64,000 nucleotides of DNA, taken from positions 1-64,000 of the forward strand of contig NW_003314381.1 of NCBI RefSeq assembly GCF_000143415.4, in the 5' to 3' direction. This DNA comes from Selaginella moellendorffii. Its lineage: Eukaryota > Streptophyta > Lycopodiopsida > Selaginellales > Selaginellaceae. The translations under genes and the position numbers were made by a program. Of the stretch, positions 9,753-20,026 are shown piece after piece; within the stretch, counting starts at the first letter, position 1, and each line of letters starts with the position of its first letter. The notes under the pieces are model-generated. The model was not told the DNA's origin. It saw nothing but the letters and a program-made list of their open reading frames with translations, and ran no database searches.

Positions 9753-12700
9753 CTTGAACCCAGGTTATGAATGCTCTTGCTGCATCTCTTACATGGTCTG
9801 GCAAGGTGATGGTGGCACTCTGCTTCCACATCCAACCATGCACAACATTATCCACCGATATGCTCATGCTGGGATCCCTTGGATTCAGCACCCATCTCTT
9901 TTCTAGGCAATCCTTCGTATATCTGGAACATGGCTTGAACCACTCCACAGTTACATTGAAGGAGTTAGTTTCCGCGTCCTCCTCTGCATCAGTGATGCAG
10001 CGCCCCACCCATATCATTTGTTTTTTATTACTGGGTCTGACAAGCACGACCATTCCTTTGCAGACCTATACTGGATTGAATGCTGAATCCGGCTTCTTGT
10101 TCCTCGGCCCACAATAGTGATCCTAAACATCGTTATCTGTCACTGCATTTCCAGAGGACATTGTTCCGCTACTATCTGGTGCTCTGGGTTCTGGCCAAAA
10201 GGACTCTTCCAATTCTTCATATACAACCGGCCCATTTTGGATAGCAGATATAATCTTCTCCCAGTATTCGAGCAAAGGCTTGCACCTTTTAAAATAGGAT
10301 TCTCCACCAAACACCAACCCCCTCTTCCAGAAGGCAATATGCTGTCTAATCCCAGCCACTATACTTTCCTGGTCTTTGATTCCATCCGGGTGCATTGGCC
10401 GTGGGGAACCCTGAGGAATCATAGGTTCCCCAGTTATGGGATCTCTCTTGAAGAGTTCAATGCTGTCCATTGGCAGCCACACTGTGTCCCATTCTCTCAT
10501 CTTGTACCTCATCACTGGAGCACCGTCACGCATGCTAAAATGAAACTGAAGAGGCTTGGAGTGGCCAATCAGCGTTTCGGATCCGTCCCTGATGTAGCCT
10601 TTTACAAACCCCTTAAAGTCTGGAACCTCTGTCACAAGTGCAGCTTCAACAGTGCCTTTGATGCAATTTTGGAATTCATCGTAGAGTTGTGGGAGGGTGA
10701 GGACATTGGATCGCCGGAGGGACTCTGCCAGGTGACTGAACATGGCATCGACGTCTTCATGAGTGTGCCCAACCATGAGAAAGCCAAGTGTAACCGTTTC
10801 AAATATGCCTTTGGCAACAAGCATCGCCAAGTACGCGAAGACGTACATGTTTTTGTTCTCATTGCCAGCATTGTCTGTTTGGAGCAGAAGATGGGGTGGA
10901 AGGCCACATCGGCTGCAAGAACTTCCTTGAGATTCTGCTTCGTTTGGATGAGGTTGTGCATTCACCGGGCGACCAGCCTCGTCGGAATGGCATGAGGCCT
11001 CACGTGATAACCCTACAATCTGACGGCCAACATATTCACTGAGATGGCATGGGGCCCCACGCGATACTGCAAGCCTTTGCTCCTCCTCCAGCTGAACCCT
11101 GTATAGGGTTTGATCGACAAGGGCCTTATGCAAGGGTTGGCTGTTCAGCTCAGTCTGCGCACTTTGCAGAGACCTTAAGTGTTTTGCTAGGGACGCAATC
11201 ATCATGTTTGCACCCCCGCCACCCCATAGAGGTACAAAGAAGTTCCCATAGTTCTGGGCACCATGCCCATGAGCGATTATGCCAAACAGAGACACAGGCA
11301 GCTGCATGGATGAAGAGATTGCCTTGGGGGCAGGATTGAGTCGAGGTAAGCACGTCTTTTTCTGGTCCATTTTGTCGTGGATGATGCAGAGGTAAGAGTC
11401 AGGTCTCTCCATGGAGAGAATCCTGTTATGATAATATGCAGTCCTGCAGCTTCTTTGCTCGATGTTGTGGTCGAGCCACCTTCTAACCAACGTCTCTCGC
11501 TCTTGAGCGCTGCAAGAATTCTTCGACAAAGCCATTTTGATAGCAGTGCACTCGTCACACTTTGAAAAGCTGGAGTACTTTCCTATACTCACATCCCTGA
11601 ACCTGTTGCTCCACAATCTACTAAATCTAGATTGACTCAGCTTCCTGTAGCCATTACTCTGGAGTTCCCGATTCACATCTTCCAATATGGCCCCCTTGGT
11701 ATACATGGAAGGGAGAACTCGTTGGGTGTCTCGTGTTCCATCTTCCAAGAGGCGGGTTTTATGTGGTTGCTACTCGCTACATGTCTTGACAAACCTCTTG
11801 AAGATTGCCTCTCCATATACAACATGACCCCTGGTTTTGTGCGTACCGTCGTTCCCATGGACTGCCTGTTGAACCCTTTGTTCCTCGAACTCAGTTTTGA
11901 TTCTGTAGAATGTGGTTCGAGGGACTCCATAAATGATTCTCCATGCCTTCATGCAGACCAAACCCCTCTGGAAGACCATGCCCCCCACTTAATGTTCTGA
12001 AGCATCAACAGATGACCGTAATGCCTCATACACAAAATTGCGAGCTGCCTTCCAGGACAATGTCTTGTATCTTGCTCTCTCCTTTTCAATAGCATTCCAA
12101 TCAGCATGTTGACAGCACCTCCTCTTGCAACAAGCAACTATCGAGACCATTCGAACCTCCATCGCCATTTTCTGCCTTTTCGGTTCGTTGCTCAAATCCC
12201 TTTGGCTGCGCTTTAGGAAGGTGTACTTTCTTTTCCCATGAAGAGATGTTTTGTTATCAGTTGTAGTGGTGTTTGATTGTGAATCCTTCACATTCTCAAA
12301 CACTAAATGCCTCAATTTCCACTGCATAATGCTTCTAATAGTCAGACTGTTTTCTTCTGTGTCAACAACCTCTAAAATCGCAACTCCAATATCATCCCAG
12401 CCCAATTCTTGATTAGCAACCGCATCTCTTGGATCGACAACTGTGGCTAAGCCCTCAGCTACCACCTCCCCCTCGGGGTTGTTTAGAAACACCTTTGCCT
12501 GAATCCATGTAGCATGGTTCTTAAGATCCACGGAGGGAACATGTGTCGCACTTGCGCTGTCCCCAACATCTGCTTTCTTCTGAAGATTTTTCAAGGCAAC
12601 AACAACATTTACCCCGACGACCATCTCTCCTCGTTCAATAGCGACCACATTCCCATCGAAGACAGTCTCTACTGATACAGCAGCATTGCCTTCCCCAAGC

Positions 12701-12807
12701 CTTTGACAGTGTATAACAAAGTTTCGATCCATAGACACAAGGGTCCCTTTTGCAACTCTCTTCCCACCATTCAAAATGTAAACTTTTTCCCCAACCCTGA
12801 AGGCCAT
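9753..12807 (-). pseudogene. DDE-transposase-like protein (DUF7869-type), one frame with three nonsense codons
   Basis: From ATG at 12807 one frame runs 1018 codons to a donor at 9753 (CAAG, then GTGAG), broken only by TAA at 11989-11991, TAG at 11770-11772 and TAG at 10123-10125. The N-terminal part has two similar beta-rich modules (VYILNGGKRVAKGTLVSMD and AKVFLNNPEGEVVAEGL). A Cys cluster CCKRRCCQ follows, then the helix-rich AWRIIYGVPRTTFYRIK and a CDEC pair. DDE-like triad candidates are HDKMDQ (about codon 477), LLQTDNAGNENKN (about 645) and GHTHEDVDAMFS (about 682). I recall QTDN and GHTHEDVD as hallmarks of the DUF7869 family. A 60-residue stretch just before QTDN contains two palindromes. 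Role inferred: transposase or recombinase of the surrounding element. Confidence 0.7.
10987..11065. repeat. palindrome family, two copies inside the transposase-like exon (10987-11008, 11044-11065)
   Basis: The two copies are 57 bases apart. On the coding strand they translate as the similar peptides SREASCHSD and SRGAPCHLS, just before the QTDN motif. They may have been inserted into coding sequence. Confidence 0.8.
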
Positions 12808-12889
12808 TTTGAAAGTGCAGAAAAGAAGTTAAGACCATACAAAAAATGATTGGAGAATGGCCTAAATCATAACATACCAAACAACCTCA

Positions 12890-13147
12890 ATAGCATGAGG
12901 CCACATGCCATTATTCAAACATGCTATTGACACCCACGTGAAATTTCGCATTCACAAAATTGGCATGAGGCCTCATGCCATCTTGATAAGCACACAGCTG
13001 CAGGCAAGTAAAAACATACATGACAATACCTTAGCCATGAAATTGCAAGGGCGCAAGATGGCATGTGGCCTCATGCCATTCCTAAATGTGGTCCTAGGCC
13101 CAAGATGGCATGTGGCCTCATGCCATTTCTAAATGTGGTCCTAAGCC
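12890..13147. repeat. palindrome cluster upstream of the transposase-like gene, with 47-bp tandem duplication
   Basis: Copies at 12890-12911, 12960-12981, 13058-13079 and 13105-13126. The last two belong to a 47-base unit repeated in tandem (13055-13101 and 13102-13147). Arms are perfect in both; only one central base pair breaks the dyad. Confidence 0.85.
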
Positions 13148-13218
13148 ATTCCATGGTGAACATACCAGGAAGCACAAGTGCCGAATATCAAGAGGAAGCG
13201 GTAGCCACACCAAAGACA

Positions 13219-13335
13219 GTGCCGCTCGCAACACCGCAACTACTCGTAGCGCCGCTCGCAACACCACAACTGCTCGTAGCGCCGCTCGCACAAACTGCCA
13301 CTCGCATAAACTGCCGCTCGCAATGGTGCTCGCAA
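13219..13335. repeat. short tandem array rich in GCCGCTCGCA
   Basis: Roughly 30-base units (CCGCTCGCAACACC followed by a CTCGTAG tail) occur twice, followed by shorter variants. A similar CGCTCGCA-rich stretch lies at 15046-15195, near the start of the divergent gene. The pair could be promoter-linked, but no function is shown. Confidence 0.6.
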
Positions 13336-13716
13336 TGCCGCAACCGCTTGTAGACGCATAAACCACAGCTCACAACGTCGCTTACACAAGCAGCGCTCAT
13401 TGCGCTCAGCGGAACCAAGAACACGGCGCACAAAAATGATAGACCTAGGAATGAGTTCGAGAATTCAAAAATAACACACGCTTGAACGTCACATCAAATC
13501 CTCTGACAAACCAGATCTTATGATTCCTCTGACAAATTTCAAACTGAGTAGCTTCTAGACTTTGCTGTCGGAGGTTGAACTTTGTCACATGATGTCCTTG
13601 CCTCGATCCAGCTGTGCCATGTTAGTGATTCTAACTTTGCCATGCCGTGTCAGTGATCCGCGCCAAGATTATTCGCCGTGTAAAGGAATAATTATGCTGT
13701 GTGTGTACGTCCATTT

Positions 13717-14670
13717 ATGGCAATATAAGGCCACACGCCATTCAAAGAATAATACTAGTCGAGCATTTTTTGGTGCATTTTTGGGTTCAAAATTGCATGA
13801 GCCCACACGCTATAAAGTTTACCTGTACCAAAAATAGAAACAGCTTTATTTACTTGGGAATTTAAGTGGTTGAGGCATTTTTAAACTTACAAACACATGC
13901 CCTACTTACATTCCTTTGGTTGCTTAAAATTCAAAAATATTATAAACCTTTCTTTTTGCATTTTCAATGTTTTCAATTATGGTTTTTGATTTTCGCAGGA
14001 CCAGCCTAGTAATCTATTTGCATCCTGTCATGTTTATAGCTAGCTTTCGTTTGTCCCCTTCGCTAGCCTGAGATACATTTGCTCGGCATCTGCCTCTTAC
14101 AGCATTTGCCCAGAAAGGGCATCTTTCTTCATGCAGCATTTGCCACATGTTTAGGGTTTAGGGTTTAGGGTTTAGCAATTCAGTAGCTTGATAAACACGC
14201 AAATACAGAACTTGATGCAAAATCCTTTGATATGTCACAATGCCCCTAGGACCATAAACACATTTCAATAGAGAGGGTCCTTTCATTTCATAACTCCTTA
14301 TGTAGATCTTGGTGAAACCAGAGTTAGTGAAGTTAGTTTCTTGTGATCCCGCATCTGATTGTGATATCCCTTTGCAGTGTCGATGGAAAGGTCAATGCAC
14401 ACCAAACTGTAAAATCTTGGAGCAAAATAACGGTCGGATCTATGGCAAATGCCCCTGAAACATTGTAAGGCTCGTGTGGTCTCATGTGGTGTCCGATTGA
14501 GATGCTTCTTTGCAGGGTCATCAAGAAATACATTGTATACCATTCTGTAAAATCTAGTTGCAATCTAATGGTTGGATCTCTAGAAAACTCAAAAAAATCT
14601 CGCGCATGTCAGAATATTCTAGGAAAATACTCCTATGTGCCCCTGAAAATGGCATGCGGCCCCACGCCAT
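13717..14670. repeat. palindrome family, intergenic copies (13717-13741, 13792-13813, 14649-14670)
   Basis: The 13717 copy has a 3-base insertion and the 13792 copy is degenerate. The first and third are followed by the same tail, including GAGCATTTTTTGGTGCATTT, so a longer unit of about 70 bases was duplicated with the palindrome. Confidence 0.7.
14150..14175 (+). repeat. interstitial telomere-type repeat (TTTAGGG)
   Basis: Three full TTTAGGG units plus TTTAG. This is the Arabidopsis-type plant telomere unit. It lies between the two divergent genes, where short telo-boxes can act in promoters; it may also mark an old repair event. Confidence 0.8.
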
Positions 14671-15412
14671 TCAAGAGATAACGCCAGATGACGCCGAGCA
14701 TTTTTTGGTGCATTTTTTGGGATTTGTATACCATTCTTTATTTAGCTGAACATCTGGCATTTTTGGAAATACAAGATGCTTTGGAATATCCAATCATGCA
14801 TGGTATAAATATAGCGAGGGTATTAAATGATATCCCAATCATGATCTTTCTTTTGGATTTCGCGTGCATGCAGTCCGAGGAATGATGACGTTGCGGATTT
14901 CTTTTGGATTTCATGTGCATGCATGCGTGCGGCGATCCAAAAATTAATGGTGGCGCCCAAGTCCGAGGAATGATGACGTGGCGGGATTACCAACCGTCGT
15001 GACATTTCGCGCGTGTGAGGTTAGGTTTTGCATTTTGCTTCGTACTCGCGCTCGCACACTCGCGCTCGCATCGCGCTCCCACTCACGATCACGCTCACAT
15101 TCGCGCTCATCTACCTTCTCTACAGGTTTCTCGTGTGCATCGGTGTCCACTCGCGCTTGCATCACACTTGCGCTCGCATCGCGCTCGTGTGCATCGGCGT
15201 CCACTTCAAGACACACCCAGTTTGTAACTTTGCCGCCAACTCTGCCGCCCACTCCGCCACCCACACGCAGCCCACTTGGCGTCTCGGGAGATTTCAGCGC
15301 CACTCTCCAACTGTAAGTGGCAGAGTAGCCTTGCTGCTAAGATCCGCTGCACACACAGTGCACATTCGCTAGCAAGTCCGGCCTCGATTGTCACGCCTCC
15401 ATTCGGCTTCAA
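14176..15412. other. intergenic zone between the divergent genes
   Basis: No gene recognised. Two similar sub-blocks near 14340-14460 and 14490-14650 suggest local duplication. From 15000 the sequence turns GC-rich, with a CGCTCGCA-rich array (15046-15195) close upstream of the plus-strand start codon, consistent with promoter or 5'-UTR sequence. Confidence 0.4.
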
Positions 15413-15440
15413 ATGGTAAGTCTTTTAGGCCAAGTAGAAA

Positions 15441-15599
15441 ATGGCATGAGGCCACATGCCATTCAGTAGCAACATTGGCATGCACCGATTGGGCTCTCGA
15501 GTGCAGTCCGGTTACAGATGGCGTGTAGCCTCACGCCATCTTAGGATGCAGCCTCAAGACATCTGATGCAGTGGTGAATGGCGTGTGGCCTCACGTTAT
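15441..15599. repeat. three palindromes in intron 1 (15441-15462, 15518-15539, 15578-15599)
   Basis: The 239-nt intron 1 (15416-15654) carries three copies, one with a perfect-arm ATGGCATG/CATGCCAT pair and two with CpG-containing arms. Confidence 0.8.
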
Positions 15600-16854
15600 T
15601 TCCAGCTGCTAGCTTTTCATCTGTCAGCTCTAATTGTTGTGCATTTCTGAACAGGTGAGGAATTGCATTCTTCTTCCAGCCACTGTCAATGTGGATGCAG
15701 AGAAGGGGGAGGAGCTCACCAGTTGGACTTTCGGGATGGAAGGCGAGGATCTGAGGCTGTACAACACAGATGGTGGGAGAAAAGATTGCATGGGGATCCT
15801 CATCCAAGTGACAGACACTCCATGCAGTTCCATGCAAGAATATGGACTGGCACTTGTGGTAGAGACAGCGTCTGCCTTCAAGATCCACCTTGCACATCCT
15901 AGCGGCTTCCCGGAGGGGGGCAGCGGCTATGAGGAATTCCTAGAGGGAGCTAGAGAGAGGTTGTCCAGGAGGCCCACAATTTCAAAGACGATGCGGGTCT
16001 ATGAAGATCACATGGAATCCACGGACCTCACCTACGGCGATGTTCAAAAACTATATTCCAACATTGAGCCGTTGAGAGTGCCTCCAGTTCGCGAAGTGAA
16101 GGGGAAGGGGGTCAATTTGGAAACTACCCCGAAGCAGAAAAGGGTGGTCAAGCTCAAGCCGACGTCCGACTCTCCTGCTCCAAAAAAGAAGCTACTCGGT
16201 GATGCCATTGCCTCGGGTTCGAACACTACACCCACAAAAAAGAAGAGCCGCAAAGAGTAGAAAGAGCAAGAAGAGGCAGCAAAAATCGTCGCAGATAATA
16301 GTACTTGTTACTATTCCAACAAAGTATATACAATCGACGTGAGCCGTATCGACATCCAAAGCAAATACAACCACAGGCTAGTATCTAATGAGTGGGTGGA
16401 GAAACTGAAGCAGAAGATGCTGGCAAGTCCAGTAACACCCGACATCGCAGACGTGATCCCCTACTACCGAACAATGAAGGGCGAGACGAGGTTTCCAGAC
16501 TTGATCAATAGGAAGGTGTTGGACGATCAGAACATCCGGTTCTATGCCGTCTCTGGGCAGCATTCTAGCTTGGCAATGCAAGAGATAGTTGTGGATATTA
16601 TGGTGGGCGAGGAGGTGAAGAAAGTCTTCAAGACAAGAGTTGTCCGCCTGATAAAAGGCAACTCGCCCCTCTGATCTATCATATACATCTCCCACGCGCA
16701 GAATGTCAAGCAAGAAACGTGCTACAAATCAGGTCTGCACGAGACATTGGCACGAACACGAAAGCTCTAGGTTCAACTGAAGAAGCCACAAAAACTAGGA
16801 CAAGGACGTGCACTAGCAACTAGCGCCTGGCATGTAAGCCTCGTTGCATGTGGC

Positions 16855-16876
16855 ATAGCATGTGGCCTCACGCCAT
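16855..16876. repeat. palindrome in intron 2, 11 nt before the 3' splice site
   Basis: Intron 2 (16834-16887) is 54 nt long and the palindrome takes 22 of these. It is followed by a pyrimidine-rich TTTCCATTGCAG acceptor. Confidence 0.8.
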
Positions 16877-18353
16877 TTCCATTGCAGGAATTCTCGAGTC
16901 GTCTCTCGAAAACACTGGGGGTCAATGACACACTCAGCATCCATAACATTCTACTCGCGACAAAAGTTATTTTTGACAAATGGGTAGATGTGCTGAGGAG
17001 GTACCATGATGGGGAGTTACTAAACTCAATGGGTGTGGAGGACGGCCGGAAGCCCAATGATTTGAAGCTCAATGCCTTGCGTTTCTCGCGGTCTCTAGAC
17101 GACGACGACCTTCTGACAGTGGCTAATGCTCTTCTACGTGGTGAGGTAGTCTTCAACAAGACCAAAATGACTCCCGGCCATATTGTGACATACGAGGACT
17201 TGTGCACGACTCTAAGAGCTCGTGTGCTATTGAAGGATTGGATCTTCGAGCAAGTGGCCATGGAGAGGGTGAGCATCGACACCACGCAAGAGATGATGGA
17301 AGCGCTGGATTTGTCAAATGAAGACATCGACGAGTACGTGAAGGGGGCCCCCAAGTTCATCGATCTGCTGCGGGATGCCACGAAAAGTAAAGCTGAGAAG
17401 TTGGATCAGTATCCAAATTTCATTAAGAGGGATGTCGACCGCCGGCTTCAGAAACAGCTCGACCCCGCAGTAGAAGCCTATCGAGAACCTGACCGAGTAT
17501 ACGTGAATTCGGATGAGGATCAAAGGTGGAGGAGCATCATTTCCCGCGGAGATGAGTAGGTCAAGAACATCTTTTGTGTGATGAACTTCACAAACGAGGA
17601 GATCACTCATGCAGACAAAGTCAGCTCCATCATTGACTTAATGGTGGGACTTGCGGAGGTGGAATCTTCAGTCCACTATATGATCTACGACTCCAAATCC
17701 TATCACAAGTTCTGGAAGGCCTTGAACGAGGTGAAGGCTCGGTTGAAAGGCAAGGAGATGCGGGAGATCCATGGGATAATGGCTAAGAAAAAGATACCGA
17801 CGAATGTCTGCATCTTCACACTCGCCCTTGTTATTGGTCCTGCAGCAGAGTGGGACTGGAGTGACTTCCCAGCTTCGTTCGACAAGGCCGATCGAATTGA
17901 TCTGAGGGACGTCAATTTACCCGTGCCTGAGGAACTGAAGACGGCTATGGAGCTTTCGAATCCAAAGAAAGCTCCAGGTGCAGCATGGGAAATGCTCAGC
18001 TGGGTCTTCAACGCAATAGCGGGTGGGTCACCTGCTTCCGACTCCAAGGGCAAATGCATTGTCGAGTACAACTGCGGCGGACTATTCTTTCGAGCCGCAC
18101 TACTCAAGGGTGTCCCGTGTGTTGCGGTGACAAACTCCATTGAAGAGGTGACTTCAATGGAGCATATAATTACAGTTGCCAAAGAAAAACAGTATCTTCT
18201 CTGCGAACTTGGTGAGTACGCACTTTAAGTTTAAATGTTATCTCACAAGCTCTGTATGCAGGAGCGTGGCCACCCCCAGATGCTGAAACGGCGTTAACAG
18301 CTACTGTTGAAGATACCCATGTTGGGCTGAGCTCACAACCTGCACAAGGTAAG

Positions 18354-18707
18354 GTCACGTGAGGCCTCACGCCATTTTCATTATAGATCGTTGTGAATAT
18401 TCAAACACGAGGACTGAAAAGCGCACTAGTGGCGCGTCGAAGAAGGACAAACAGACAAGCAATAGGAAAAAAAGAGGTACAAATTATATTTGCAATGGCA
18501 TGTGGTCTCATGCCATTCCTTGCAGGAGACACTTCTTCAAAGGCAAAATAGGCAAGCACCAGCCAAGCTCAAACTAACAGTGGTCATAAAAAGCGAAAGC
18601 ACGTTGGACAGTCGTCGGGATCAGAGGCGTTTGATTCGAAAAGGAAGAAGGGCAATGAAAAGATGATAGGTAATGCCTCGCGGTTATGGCGTGTGTGCTC
18701 ATGCCAT
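18354..18707. repeat. palindromes in introns 4, 5 and 6 (18354-18375, 18495-18516, 18686-18707)
   Basis: Introns of 38, 49 and 47 nt each hold one copy, 9-11 nt before the terminal AG. Introns 3 and 7-10 (45-57 nt) have none, so the palindrome is not needed for splicing here. Confidence 0.8.
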
Positions 18708-19929
18708 TCATTGCAGATCAAGGGCTGAGTGAAAGCAGCCAGTCACCACCTCCTGACTCAGATTCCTATAGCGGACTCCCCTTCCCCAATCTCAATGGAG
18801 AGGTACAATGGATGAGGGATGCTTTTCAAGTTAGGGCCATGTTTTTCTCATCTCGTCGTCTTCGAAGGGTGCAAGAACATGCAGAAACCATGTTAAGATA
18901 GTCGGGTGAGGATACAGTCGTAGGTCACATACTAAAACAGGCTATGGATGTCTTGTATTTTGAGATGGAGACTTGGCTAGATGATTTTCCCAAGATGGTC
19001 CTGGAAGAACAAGCCATCCAGCCTGAGCAGCCTATGGAACAAATGTAGGAGGGGGATGAGGAGCCAGAGAAAGATAATGAGCAGGAAGAGCAGAAGGACG
19101 AAGAGGAGGACAAAGAAGAGGAGGACGAAGAGGAGGACAAAGAAGAGGACGACGAAGAGGACTTGGATGGTCCTCACAATGGTGACGATCACAATAACGA
19201 TGACGACGATGATGACGACGATGGCCAGCCTGAGGTGGCCAAAGAGCAGCAGAGGAAGGTCATACAAGACAAACCATCAGGTAAATAATAGTACATCCAT
19301 TCCTAACCTTTTACCATTTCTAACATTGTCCATGTAGGTCGCAGAGCAAATGGTAAGTAGAGATTATTCAGTTGAATTTATAAACTCTAGCCTTTAGTGT
19401 CGAGGAAGGATAGTGCCAAGCAAGGGTCGAAACGTATGTCCAATCCTTCAGAATCAGCAGTGCGCCCAAGTGATATCAGTCCTAGTTCCTCAATAGCAGT
19501 TGATGGTAAATACAGTATAGTCGATTCAATGTGATAATGAGTTTGTTTTTAGTAGCACGGGAGGATACCATCTCAATCAAAGGGAGATATTTGGACATGC
19601 ATATGGATCCGCCAGTGGACTCTACTTGCCTGCAAGAGTCATCAGAGCTGGTGGAGGCTACTATCCATATCAACGCCAAGCAAGCTGACCACACTCCACT
19701 TGATGCTGCCCATACCACTGAGTCAATCTTGTCCACGTATCCAACTGACGGTGACCAGGTGCCATTGGACCCGCATGAGGCCGCCCCAGCCGCCAAGCCG
19801 GTCGTATCCTCATTTCCAACGGACTCAACGTGTGCCCAATAGTCTGACTACGTGCCGTTGGAACCTCCCTACACCGCCCCTGCTGCCTGTTCGGTCATGT
19901 CCACTTTGCCAACGGAGGCACCAGCTGAA

Positions 19930-20026
19930 ATGGCGTGTGATCACACGCCATCAGAACCACCCCATGCCACTGTTGAGCCAGTTGTACCAAAGTCTACAGC
20001 TGAAATGGCATGTGCCCACACGCCAT
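19930..20026. repeat. two palindromes inside exon 10; 19930-19951 is a perfect 22-bp palindrome
   Basis: 19930-19951 reads identically on both strands, centred on GATC. The second copy (20005-20026) lies 75 bases on. They encode the similar peptides AEMACDHTPSEPP and AEMACAHTPSDAI within the Pro-rich repeat part of the protein. Confidence 0.9.

Noticed and set aside
13063-13433. Small proteins with repeated MACGLMPF or WPHAI motifs
   Set aside because: These peptides are translations of the palindrome family and the GCTCGCA array, in non-coding sequence.
15028-15372. 114-codon frame upstream of the plus-strand ParB/HAD-like gene
   Set aside because: Follows the CGCTCGCA-rich array, is open in all three frames, and shows no domain.
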